Assembly: GCA_964617555.1 (NCBI GenBank)
Contig: CAZTYP010000058.1
Coordinates: 1-40,343, forward strand
Source: 1-14-2-50-31-20 sp964617555
GTDB taxonomy: Bacteria; Bacteroidota; Ignavibacteria; Ignavibacteriales; Melioribacteraceae
Direction of reading: 5' to 3'
Length of the DNA: 40,343 bases
Shown: piece after piece, positions 1 through 7,921 of the stretch
Layout of the letters: each line of letters begins with the position of its first letter
Numbering within the stretch: the first letter of the stretch is position 1
Made by a program: the position numbers and the translations under genes
The notes under the pieces: generated by a model
The model's input: only the letters and a program-made list of their open reading frames with translations
The model's database searches: none
What the model was told of the DNA's origin: nothing

Positions 1-564
1 TTGGAAAGCATCAAGATGATTTTTCGGAGGGTAGCCTCCTTCTTCGCCGGCAAGGTCAAAGCCCACAACTCCTTTGTCGCGATAATTAACAGCAAGTTCC
101 GCTATTTCAAGCGAGTTGGTCATATTTCTCATTGCACATAATATTACACCGTAACCGACTCCGAAATCTTCTTTGCCTCTGTTCAACCCTTTTAATACCG
201 CTTCCATAACGTCGTCGTAATAAAGCCCTTGTTCAAGATGGAGTACCGGAGCAAAGCGAGTTTCAACATAAACCACGCCGTCATTGTACATATCTTCAAT
301 CATTTCGTAGGCGATACGTTCTAGGTTCTCTTTTGTTTGCATTACTGCAAGTGTATGTTCAAAACCTTGTAAAAACTCTACTAAATTACCTTTGTTTGCT
401 CCTCTGAAAAACCATGCCGCAAGTTCTTTGGGATTTTTTGTAGGAAGTTTTTTGTAATTCATTTTTTCGGCTAAATCAATTACTGTTTGCGGACGTAAGC
501 CGCCGTCCAGATGATCGTGTAATAACACTTTTGGTACTTTGCGTATAATTTCTTCTTGATTCAT
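1..564 (-). CDS. add: Adenosine deaminase, partial (N-terminal 188 residues)
   Basis: Hydrolytic deamination of adenosine to inosine in purine salvage; cytoplasmic metal-dependent amidohydrolase fold. The reading frame begins at an ATG (564-562) preceded by AAGGA with 7-bp spacing, and runs off the left edge of the window. The N-terminus carries the zinc-binding HDHLDGGLRP motif (HxH) close to residue 15, followed by a family-typical GVVYVETRFAP strand. The last visible residues (GFDLAGEEGG) are the strand before the next metal-ligand region, so roughly the C-terminal 40-45 percent of a usual 330-350 residue enzyme is outside the window. A second deaminase of a different subfamily lies at 2645-3655, separated by an unrelated secreted protein. 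Family assignment is secure; the adenosine rather than other nucleoside specificity comes from the HDHLDGGLRP-type N-terminus. Confidence 0.9.
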   Translation of the reverse strand, partial: MNQEEIIRKVPKVLLHDHLDGGLRPQTVIDLAEKMNYKKLPTKNPKELAAWFFRGANKGNLVEFLQGFEHTLAVMQTKENLERIAYEMIEDMYNDGVVYVETRFAPVLHLEQGLYYDDVMEAVLKGLNRGKEDFGVGYGVILCAMRNMTNSLEIAELAVNYRDKGVVGFDLAGEEGGYPPKNHLDAFQ

Positions 565-737
565 GATAATTCCTTACTTTTTTTCAACATCAAAAAATAT
601 TCTTTTTAGTATGTAATTGCAATGTAAAACGATAGGGTATAATTGAAAAGCATTGCAGCTTAACTTGATATAATTACTAAGTTAATTATTTGAAGATGAA
701 TTACTACCGCAAGTTAATATTCGGAATTAAGAACCGG

Positions 738-2333
738 CTATTTTAATAATAAGAATTTCTTAGTTCGAGAAAAATTTCCTGCTGTTAATCTGTAAAAATA
801 TGCACCGCTCGGTAACTTGGAAGCATTGAAGATAATATTATAATTACCTGATTGTTGTTGCATATTTACAAGAGTTGCAACTTCTTGACCAAGCGTGTTA
901 TAAACTTTTAGTTGTACAAAAAGGGTTTGTTTTTTTCCTACGTCAGCGGGAATTGAATATCTTATTGTTGTGCTCGGATTAAACGGATTCGGATAATTTT
1001 GCAACAAATTAAATTCCGGATTTTGTTCGGTCAATAAATTTGATTCAACGGAAACTTTTTCGTTGTTATTATATTGAACCACACCGAAATCGTAATTGTT
1101 GCCGTTATCCGTTCTTCCGCAAAGAATTATTTTATCGTTTGTAATTGCCATTCCGTATGCATCGTCAAAACTCCATTTTGAGGTTAAGTGGGTTGTTACA
1201 ATACCGTCGGAATCAAAAGTACTGTCTAATGTACCGTCGGAATTATAACGTAAAAGAGCAAAGTTATGGCCGAGCGAACTAGTGGTATATCCTCCTACTA
1301 AAATTTTCCCATCTGATTGTAGTGCAACACTATAAGCTTCGTCGTCATAATCACTTATGGAAGAGTGTACAAATCCGTTATTTCCCCAATTATTATCCAA
1401 CGAACCGTCCGAGTTAAAACGAACTACGGCAATTTTATAATATTCTCCATTACCGTAAGTGCAGGCAATAACTATTTTCCCGTCCGGTTGAACAACAACA
1501 TCTGCTCCGTTACCAATAACGCTGTTGTTTTCTATTAAGGTTGAAGTTTTTCCATTTGAGTTAAACGTGGCATCGAGTGCCCCGTTATTGTTATAGCGTA
1601 CAACCGCTAATTTGTTATCCGAGCTATCCTTAGCGATTCCTATAACAATAATTTTATTATCCGGTTGAATCGCAATTCCCATACCATAATCTTTATTTGA
1701 CAAAATATCTGTTGTAACCGTTCCGTCGGAGCCGAATGTTTTATCCAGAAATCCGTCGGTATTGTAACGAACAACAGCAAAATCATATGTATTGCCGCCG
1801 TAAGAATATCCGGCAACAACAATTTTATTGTCGTTTTGTATCGCAACAGCTTTTCCTTTATCTGTAATTCCAATGTTTGTAATTATTTTACCGTTTACAC
1901 CGAAAGTGTTATCCAAAGTTCCGTTGTTGTTGTAACGAACAACGGCAAAATCGTTTTTATTGAATGTCCATCCCGCAAGAACAATTTTATCGTCTTTTTG
2001 TATTGCGACACTGTATCCGTAATCTGTTGCTCCTTTGCCTTTGATATCGGTGGTTATTTTTCCGTTATTACCGAAAGTATTATCAAGAGTTCCGTTATTA
2101 TTGTAGCGAACGACGGCAAAATCATATTGTCCGGTTGAATCTTGTGAAGCACCGGCTACAATAATCTTTCCATCCGATTGAACGGCAACGCTGTATGCTA
2201 TATCATTACCATTTCCAATAGCTGTTGTAACAATACCATCATCCGAGAAAGTATTATCGAGTGTTCCGTCTTGCCCGAACAACGCTGTAAAGTTAACAAG
2301 TACAAAAAATGTAATATAATTTTTGAGTTTCAT
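738..2333 (-). CDS. Secreted delta-60 repeat (beta-propeller-like) protein with T9SS sorting domain
   Basis: 531 residues. An N-terminal signal peptide (hydrophobic ITFFVLVNFTALFG, cleavage near residue 20) is followed by seven consecutive repeats of about 57-60 residues. Each starts G(T/F/A/S)LD.TF...G, continues with a YSVAIQ.DGKI.VAG strand and ends DFAVVRYN; this is the delta-60 repeat, and seven copies suggest a seven-bladed propeller. From about residue 441 to the end there is a type A T9SS C-terminal sorting domain (QNYPNPFNPSTTIRYSIP, GQEVATLVN, SGAYFYRLTAG, KKFLLLK). The protein is therefore predicted to cross the outer membrane by T9SS and be surface-bound or released. Start ATG is preceded by GGAG. 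It is transcribed alone or read through into the adenosine deaminase gene 173 bp downstream; no terminator is visible between them. Ligand and function are unknown. Confidence 0.9.
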   Translation of the reverse strand: MKLKNYITFFVLVNFTALFGQDGTLDNTFSDDGIVTTAIGNGNDIAYSVAVQSDGKIIVAGASQDSTGQYDFAVVRYNNNGTLDNTFGNNGKITTDIKGKGATDYGYSVAIQKDDKIVLAGWTFNKNDFAVVRYNNNGTLDNTFGVNGKIITNIGITDKGKAVAIQNDNKIVVAGYSYGGNTYDFAVVRYNTDGFLDKTFGSDGTVTTDILSNKDYGMGIAIQPDNKIIVIGIAKDSSDNKLAVVRYNNNGALDATFNSNGKTSTLIENNSVIGNGADVVVQPDGKIVIACTYGNGEYYKIAVVRFNSDGSLDNNWGNNGFVHSSISDYDDEAYSVALQSDGKILVGGYTTSSLGHNFALLRYNSDGTLDSTFDSDGIVTTHLTSKWSFDDAYGMAITNDKIILCGRTDNGNNYDFGVVQYNNNEKVSVESNLLTEQNPEFNLLQNYPNPFNPSTTIRYSIPADVGKKQTLFVQLKVYNTLGQEVATLVNMQQQSGNYNIIFNASKLPSGAYFYRLTAGNFSRTKKFLLLK

Positions 2334-2482
2334 ACCGACTCCGATTTTATAACAGTTTATGTTATTGGTTTAGGAATATTTTAGAATAAATCTAATTTAT
2401 GTAATTATTTTTTATCACTTGAGTAACTTTCCCTCTTAGAGCAAAAAGCCAATACTATTTGTGGGAATTAAGTAATAAGAAC

Positions 2483-2510
2483 CAAATTTAAGCTTGTGTT
2501 TCAAATACAA
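2483..2510 (-). promoter_or_regulatory. Possible Bacteroidota-type promoter of the delta-60 gene
   Basis: On the minus strand a TTG (2510-2508) is followed, after 17 nt, by TAAATTTG (2490-2483), which matches the Bacteroidota consensus TTG / TAnnTTTG. It lies about 150 bp upstream of the ATG at 2333, leaving a long leader. The other promoters proposed in this window look sigma70-like, so this may be chance in AT-rich DNA. Confidence 0.25.
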
Positions 2511-2585
2511 TACGGTAGAATGTTACAGTGTTGTATAAACAATAAAAAGAGAAGTGGAAAATATTTTAGAAAAGAGAATATTGTT

Positions 2586-2628
2586 TTGAAAAAATAAAAA
2601 AAACTTCGGGGCAATTATCCCCGAAAGT
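2586..2628 (-). terminator. Rho-independent terminator of the adenine-deaminase-type gene
   Basis: Minus strand: a GC-rich stem (ACTTTCGGGG / CCCCGAAGT, arms 2628-2619 and 2611-2603, one bulged base) with a 7-nt loop is followed directly by a run of T with a single A. It lies 16 bp past the deaminase stop codon. A textbook intrinsic terminator. Confidence 0.85.
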
Positions 2629-2644
2629 TATTAACTACATGCAA

Positions 2645-3655
2645 TTAAATTTTAAATTCACTTAATAAATTTAACATCTCTTCTTTTCTTGTTTCGTTAG
2701 CAAAACTTGCTTCAAACGAATTTTTTACGAGAGTGTAAATATCATTTTTCGTTAAATGAAGAGCTTCGGTAGTTTGAATAAAGTTTTCGTTCATATATCC
2801 TCCAAAATATGCCGGGTCATCGGAATTTACAGTTGCTTTAATACCAAGTTCCAACATTTTTTTTAACGGGTGTTGCTTCAAATCCGTTACTACTTTTAAT
2901 TTAAGATTTGAAAGCGGACAAACCGTAAATGCAATTTTTCTTTCAACTATTTTTTTGATTAATTGTTCATCTTCCAGAGCGCGGTTGCCATGGTCAATTC
3001 TGTTAACTTTAAGAATATCGAGTGCTTCCCAAACATATTCCGGAGGTCCTTCTTCTCCCGCATGTGCCGTAAGTTTTAGTCCGTCGTGAAAAGCTCTGTT
3101 ATATACTTCACCGAAAATTGATGGAGGATTGCCTACTTCGGATGAATCTAACCCGAGAGCCGTAATTTTATCTTTGTGTCCAAAAGAATATTCGTAGGTT
3201 TCAAATGCCGCTTCAAGAGGGAGGTGGCGGAGTATTGATAAAATTAATTTTGACGTTATTCCGTATTTTTTTTCGGCATCCGTCATTGCGGAGTATATCC
3301 CGTTTATTACGGTATCAAACGAGATTCCTCTATCCGTGTGTGTTTGCGGGTCGAACATTATTTCCGTATGAATAACATTTTGAGAATGTGCTTTGGTAAA
3401 ATATGCCCAAGTTAAATCGTAGAAATCTTGTTCCGTAATAAGTACTTTTGCTCCTGTGTAGTATATATCCAAAAATTCTTGAAGATTGTTGAAGTTGTAT
3501 GCCGCCCTCAGTTCTTCTACGGAATTATAGTCAATAGATATTCCGTTTCGTTCCGCAATTTTGAACATTAATTCCGGTTCTAATGTTCCCTCGATGTGTA
3601 AATGCAACTCGGCTTTCGGAATTTGCATTATATAATTTTTAATCTCCTCTTCCAT
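2645..3655 (-). CDS. Adenine deaminase-type member of the adenosine deaminase family
   Basis: Predicted to deaminate adenine to hypoxanthine (purine salvage), cytoplasmic. 336 residues from the ATG at 3655. The N-terminal IPKAELHLHIEGTLEPE motif gives the two metal-binding histidines. TAHAGEEGPPEYVWEALD carries the next metal histidine and the catalytic Glu, RIDHG the following His, and NSDDPAYFGGY the metal-binding Asp pair. EEGPPEY.W.AL, PLSN.KLKVV.DL..HPLKK and SDDPAYFGGY are features of the Aah1-like adenine deaminase branch rather than classical adenosine deaminase. A TTG two codons upstream (3661) would extend the frame, but GAGG sits one base before it and about 8 bases before the ATG, so the ATG is preferred. 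Specificity could still be adenosine or another aminopurine. Confidence 0.87.
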   Translation of the reverse strand: MEEEIKNYIMQIPKAELHLHIEGTLEPELMFKIAERNGISIDYNSVEELRAAYNFNNLQEFLDIYYTGAKVLITEQDFYDLTWAYFTKAHSQNVIHTEIMFDPQTHTDRGISFDTVINGIYSAMTDAEKKYGITSKLILSILRHLPLEAAFETYEYSFGHKDKITALGLDSSEVGNPPSIFGEVYNRAFHDGLKLTAHAGEEGPPEYVWEALDILKVNRIDHGNRALEDEQLIKKIVERKIAFTVCPLSNLKLKVVTDLKQHPLKKMLELGIKATVNSDDPAYFGGYMNENFIQTTEALHLTKNDIYTLVKNSFEASFANETRKEEMLNLLSEFKI

Positions 3656-3876
3656 TTCCAAACCTCATATATTTATTTTGTTTTCTGAAGATAATTAAGA
3701 ATTGGTTTATCCTCAATCTTTTTTTTTAATAAATTAATACAACAGCAATATCTATAAAAATTTATTGTGGAAAAACGATTAATAAATTGGCAACATATTT
3801 TTTTGAGTTGAACGGAGAAAGGAATTTAATAATTAATATAATTATCTTTAAAAATTATAAAATTATTCATCTTTAT

Positions 3877-4911
3877 ATGAAAAGAAACATTTTACATAGA
3901 AAAAAAGCACATATAGATATTTGCTTAAATTCCGATGTTACTTTCGGAAAAAGTAACGGGTTTGAGAAATATGAGTTTGTACATAATCCTTTAACCGAAG
4001 TGAATATAGATAAAATTAATTTTACAACGGAGTTTTTATCTAAAACAATCTCTTTCCCTTTTTTAATTTCTTCAATGACCGGCGGTACCGACGAAACATT
4101 AAAACTAAATGAAAAACTTTCCATCGTAGCCAATGAATTAAATATTCCGATTGGTGTAGGCAGTCAAAGAATAATGCTTGAAGATTCTTCTACTCTCGAA
4201 TCATTTAAGGTTATTAGGAAAAATGCTCCCAATGTTCCCGTATTGAGTAATATAGGTGCAGGTCAAATTGTAAAGATTGATGATATTTCCAAGTTACAAT
4301 TAATTACTGAACCGATTGAAGCAGACGGAATGATTATTCATCTAAATCCTTTGCAAGAATTATTGCAAAATGAAGGGGATAAAAATTTTTCTGGAATATT
4401 AAATAAGTTGGCAAAACTTAAAAAAGAACTAAATATTCCGTTGATTGTTAAAGAGGTTGGTTCCGGAATGGATTATGAAACCGGGAAAAAATTGTTAGAC
4501 GCCGGAGTTGATGTAATTGATGTTGCAGGGGCAGGCGGTACAAGTTGGGCAGCGGTAGAATTAATTAGAAATGACGATGAAACCAATTACTATTTTAAGG
4601 AATGGGGATTAAGAACTTCATATTCCATAAGAGAGATTGCTCGTTTGAAAGAAAGCAACAAATTCGTTCTAATTGGTTCCGGCGGCATAAATAATTTTGA
4701 TGATGCTGCAAAAGCAATTGCACTTGGTGCGGATATGGTAGCCTCTGCGATAACTATATTGAAAACCCTTGACTCCAAAGGAGTTGAGGGAGTTATTGAT
4801 TTTATTATTAATTTGTTTGCGGGAATAAAAAAAATAATGTTTTTAACCGGTAGTGCAACGTTAACGGAATTACAAAAAAATAAAATTAAAAAACTTGAGG
4901 AGTTGTATTGA
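3877..4911 (+). CDS. fni: Type 2 isopentenyl-diphosphate delta-isomerase
   Basis: FMN- and NADPH-dependent interconversion of isopentenyl and dimethylallyl diphosphate, the entry step to isoprenoid chain building. 344 residues from the ATG at 3877. Family signatures in order: RKKAHID at the N-terminus, FPFLISSMTGGT, GVGSQR, MIIHLNPLQE (with the Gln/Glu pair used in the active site), VKEVGSGM, DVAGAGGTSWAAVE, GSGGI and GADMVASA. The frame stays open upstream to a TTG at 3787, but the extra 30 residues are Ile/Asn-rich and do not fit the family N-terminus, so the ATG is used. No good Shine-Dalgarno precedes it. First gene of a four-gene operon; its TGA overlaps the start of the prenyl synthase that consumes its products. 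Confidence 0.93.
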   Translation: MKRNILHRKKAHIDICLNSDVTFGKSNGFEKYEFVHNPLTEVNIDKINFTTEFLSKTISFPFLISSMTGGTDETLKLNEKLSIVANELNIPIGVGSQRIMLEDSSTLESFKVIRKNAPNVPVLSNIGAGQIVKIDDISKLQLITEPIEADGMIIHLNPLQELLQNEGDKNFSGILNKLAKLKKELNIPLIVKEVGSGMDYETGKKLLDAGVDVIDVAGAGGTSWAAVELIRNDDETNYYFKEWGLRTSYSIREIARLKESNKFVLIGSGGINNFDDAAKAIALGADMVASAITILKTLDSKGVEGVIDFIINLFAGIKKIMFLTGSATLTELQKNKIKKLEELY

Positions 4912-5900
4912 AAAACAGTAACAAAAAATATACGAATAATTATAAAAGAGAAGTAGAAAAAATAGATAAAAAATTATCCAAATTATTACAAGGTAAAAAA
5001 CCCGAATCGTTGTATGAGCCTTGCAGTTATATTCTGCAAAGCGGCGGCAAACATTTAAGAGCTTATTTAGTACTTCTTTCAACAAAAGCCGTAGGAGGAA
5101 AATTTTCGCAAGCATATAACGCAGCTTTGTCTGCCGAAATTCTTCATAACTTTACCCTCGTTCACGACGATATAATGGATAATGCCGATAAGCGTCGCGG
5201 CAGAACCACTCTGCACATCAAATACGATATTAGTACGGCTATACTGGCCGGCGACAGTTTGATTGCCGAGGCATATAAAAATCTTTTGAAGGACTGTAAA
5301 ATAAATGCAACCGAAATTTTAAAAACTTTTAACAATAGCGTAATTGAAGTTTGTGAAGGTCAAAGCTTAGACAAAGAGTTTGAAGTTCGTAAAAATGTTA
5401 CAATTCCCGAATATAAAATAATGATACGAAAAAAAACCGGAGCGTTGATTCAAATGTGTTGTTCAATAGGTGGGCAACTTGGCGGAGGAACACCCGAAGA
5501 GATTAAAGCCCTTGAAAAGTATGGGATGAATCTGGGGCTTGCCTTCCAACTGAAAGACGATTTGCTTGATATAATTGGTGATGCAAAAGATTTCGGTAAA
5601 AGTATCGGCGGTGATTTGGTTGAAGGGAAAAAAACTTTTTTGTTATTAAAAGCACTGGAACTTGCAAAAAATGAGGATAAAAAAGCATTACAAAAAATTA
5701 TTTTAAATAACGGAATTAAACGTAATCAAATCAATAAATACAAAAAACTTTATGAAAAATTAAATGTATTGGAAATTACCGAAAAAGAAATTTCCAAATA
5801 TACAGATATGGCTATAAGAGCATTGAAAAGTTTAAAGAACGAAGATATAAAAAAGAACTTAATATGGTTGGCAAATTCTCTAATTAACAGAAACAAATAA
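4908..5900 (+). CDS. Polyprenyl (farnesyl/geranylgeranyl-type) diphosphate synthase
   Basis: Trans-prenyl chain elongation from dimethylallyl diphosphate plus isopentenyl diphosphate; cytoplasmic. 330 residues. GGKHLRAYLVLL near residue 45 binds IPP. The first Asp-rich motif is LVHDDIMDNADKRRGRTTLH (DDxxD), the second is FQLKDDLLDIIGD, and KKTGALI and GKSIGGDLVEGKKT are also typical. Start is a TTG (4908-4910) that overlaps the fni stop by four bases, with GAGGAG ending five bases upstream; no ATG fits the N-terminus, so the TTG start and translational coupling are well supported. Product length cannot be read with confidence from the sequence: the two residues before the first DDxxD region would fit either a medium or longer chain product. 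Confidence 0.9.
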   Translation: MKNSNKKYTNNYKREVEKIDKKLSKLLQGKKPESLYEPCSYILQSGGKHLRAYLVLLSTKAVGGKFSQAYNAALSAEILHNFTLVHDDIMDNADKRRGRTTLHIKYDISTAILAGDSLIAEAYKNLLKDCKINATEILKTFNNSVIEVCEGQSLDKEFEVRKNVTIPEYKIMIRKKTGALIQMCCSIGGQLGGGTPEEIKALEKYGMNLGLAFQLKDDLLDIIGDAKDFGKSIGGDLVEGKKTFLLLKALELAKNEDKKALQKIILNNGIKRNQINKYKKLYEKLNVLEITEKEISKYTDMAIRALKSLKNEDIKKNLIWLANSLINRNK

Positions 5901-6166
5901 TGATAGAAAAAAAAGTAACAATAATTAATAATGCCGGTTTGCACACCCGTCCCGCGGCAACTATAGTAAAAATAGCATCTCAATTTAAATCCGATTTTTT
6001 TATTAGAAAAGACGGATTAAATATTAATGGAAAAAGTATTATAGGAGTAATGACACTTGCCGCAGGAAAAGGTTCCGAGTTAACTTTAACTTTTGAAGGA
6101 GAGGACGAGGAACAAATGGCAGAGGCTGTAACAGATTATTTTAACAGGGGATTTGACGAATTATGA
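5900..6166 (+). CDS. ptsH: Phosphocarrier protein HPr
   Basis: Histidine phosphocarrier of the phosphotransferase system, receiving phosphate from enzyme I. 88 residues, normal family length. The phospho-accepting His15 is in AGLHTRPA, and Ser46, the site used by HPr kinase in many bacteria, is kept in NGKSIIGVM. The ATG overlaps the last base of the prenyl synthase stop codon, and its own TGA overlaps the ATG of ptsI by four bases, so the three genes are almost certainly co-transcribed and translationally coupled. No enzyme II gene and no HPr kinase are in the window, so a transport role cannot be assumed; a regulatory use of the phosphorelay is possible. Confidence 0.95.
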   Translation: MIEKKVTIINNAGLHTRPAATIVKIASQFKSDFFIRKDGLNINGKSIIGVMTLAAGKGSELTLTFEGEDEEQMAEAVTDYFNRGFDEL

Positions 6167-7920
6167 TTGATTTAACAAAAAAGAATCTCTATAGAGGCAT
6201 ACCTGCTGCACCAGGAATAAAAATAGCAAAAGCATTTTTATTTAAAAAAGAGATAGAAAAAGTTGTTGATGAAAAAATAACCAATGTGGAAGAGGCTATT
6301 GAAAGTTTTGTTGAGGCACTCGAAAAATCGAAAAAAGAACTTGCCAAGGTATTTAGTCTTGCGGTAGATAAATTGGGGGCCAAACGTGCCGAACTTTTTG
6401 AAGCACAAATAATGATTTTGAGCGATCAAATTTTAATAGACAGAATTATACAAAGAATAAGAGAAGAGGAAAAACTTGCCGAGTATATAGTTCACGATGA
6501 AATTTCGAAGTACCAAGAATTAATGGCACGTTCCGACGAAGAATATATGAAAGAACGTTCGCACGATATTGAAGATATTAAAAATAGAATTATACGGAAT
6601 ATCAGAAAGAAAAAATGGAAATCTCGCATTACGGATGAAGAAGTTATTTTGGTATCCGACGTGTTAACTCCAGCCGATACGGTGCTTTTTTCCAGGTTGA
6701 AAGTAACCGGCTATGTAACCGAATTCGGAGGACTTACTTCGCACGCGGCAATTGTTGCGCGTTCGTTAAATGTTCCTGCTGTTGTTGGGTTACACGATGC
6801 TACGGAAATTATCAACAACAATGATAAACTTATTATAGATGGGTTTAACGGAATAGTTGTAGTTAATCCCACAACGGAGCAGCTGGAATATTACCTTGAT
6901 AAACTTAATAAACTTGACGAAGAAAATGAAAAACTAGCCAAGTTGAGAGATTTGCCCGCCGAAACTTTGGATGGCAGAAAAATTAATATATATGCAAATC
7001 TGGATATGAATGAAGAGCTTGAATTAATTATCCAAAACGGCAGCGAGGGTGTTGGTTTGATGCGAACCGAACAAATATTCCAAGAATACGATTCCTTTCC
7101 GAGCGAAGAAGAACAAACTGAGGTCTATTCCAATTTTTCGCAAAAATTATACCCGCTTCCGTTAACCGTGCGTGCGTTTGATATAGGAGGTGATAAAGTT
7201 CTGCCTGTTGATGTTAAAGAACCCAACCCTATGTTGGGTTGGCGAGGAATTAGATTTTTATTGGATAATAAAAATTTATTTAAATCTCAAATTCGTGCGG
7301 TACTTAAAGCAAGTATTCACAAAAATATTAAATTTATGATTCCGATGGTTTCTTCAATTAAAGAAATACTTGAAACAAAAGAATTGGTTGCCGAATGTAA
7401 GAAAGAGTTAACCAATGAAGGGGTCTCTTTTGATGATGCGATAGAGGTAGGAATAATGATTGAAGTTCCTTCAACAGCATTAATGGTAAAAGATTTTGCA
7501 AAGGAAGTAGATTTTTTTAGTATAGGTACAAATGATTTAATTCAATATTTATTGGCGGTTGATAGAGGTAATGAGATTGTTACAGGCCAATACCAGGAGT
7601 TTCACCCCGCGGTTATCAGAACAATAAAATATATTATTAACGAAGCTAAAAAAACTCAAACGAAAGTAACGCTTTGCGGTGAAATGGCTGCTAATTATAA
7701 AGCTCTTCCGTTACTTATAGGGTTGGGTTTGGAATCCATAAGTGTTAGCGGGCCGGTTATTCCTCATGCAAAAGAGATAATCCGGGCATTAAACTATGCC
7801 GAAATATCCGGCTTTGTTACGGAATGTTTAAGTTGCAAAACGGAATATGAAATTCATCAAAAACTTGAAGACTTTTATTCTGAAAAATTTAAGGAAAGTT
7901 CAAAAGAGTTTTTCAATTAA
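6163..7920 (+). CDS. ptsI: Phosphoenolpyruvate-protein phosphotransferase (PTS enzyme I)
   Basis: Transfers phosphate from phosphoenolpyruvate to HPr. 585 residues, standard length. An N-terminal helical HPr-binding part is followed by the phosphohistidine domain with GGLTSHAAIVAR (active His194). The C-terminal PEP-binding barrel carries GVGLMRTEQIF, RAFDIGGDK, LGWRGIR, MIEVPS, FSIGTNDLIQY and the catalytic Cys in TLCGEMA. All key residues are present, so the protein should be active. It starts four bases inside ptsH. The stop codon is separated from the stop of the convergent polA gene by one base, so no terminator can fit between the two genes without lying inside coding sequence. Confidence 0.96.
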   Translation: MIDLTKKNLYRGIPAAPGIKIAKAFLFKKEIEKVVDEKITNVEEAIESFVEALEKSKKELAKVFSLAVDKLGAKRAELFEAQIMILSDQILIDRIIQRIREEEKLAEYIVHDEISKYQELMARSDEEYMKERSHDIEDIKNRIIRNIRKKKWKSRITDEEVILVSDVLTPADTVLFSRLKVTGYVTEFGGLTSHAAIVARSLNVPAVVGLHDATEIINNNDKLIIDGFNGIVVVNPTTEQLEYYLDKLNKLDEENEKLAKLRDLPAETLDGRKINIYANLDMNEELELIIQNGSEGVGLMRTEQIFQEYDSFPSEEEQTEVYSNFSQKLYPLPLTVRAFDIGGDKVLPVDVKEPNPMLGWRGIRFLLDNKNLFKSQIRAVLKASIHKNIKFMIPMVSSIKEILETKELVAECKKELTNEGVSFDDAIEVGIMIEVPSTALMVKDFAKEVDFFSIGTNDLIQYLLAVDRGNEIVTGQYQEFHPAVIRTIKYIINEAKKTQTKVTLCGEMAANYKALPLLIGLGLESISVSGPVIPHAKEIIRALNYAEISGFVTECLSCKTEYEIHQKLEDFYSEKFKESSKEFFN

Positions 7921-7921
7921 G

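Larger units (their letters stand above)
2334..2644. other. Intergenic region between the delta-60 gene and the adenine-deaminase-type gene
   Basis: About 310 bp, AT-rich, no supportable ORF. The right end (2586-2628) is the terminator of the upstream deaminase gene. The rest is upstream leader of the delta-60 gene and holds one candidate promoter (2483-2510, minus strand), annotated separately. Nothing else is recognisable. Confidence 0.7.

Noticed and set aside
2178..2384. Plus-strand frames opposite the delta-60 repeat gene
   Set aside because: They arise from the repetitive complement of the seven repeats and show no independent features.
3656..3661. TTG start two codons upstream of the adenine-deaminase-type ATG
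   Set aside because: The GAGG site would be only one base away from the TTG; spacing suits the ATG at 3655.
3787..3876. Upstream TTG-initiated extension of fni (30 residues)
   Set aside because: The extension is Ile/Asn-rich intergenic-like sequence; the family N-terminus begins near the ATG at 3877.
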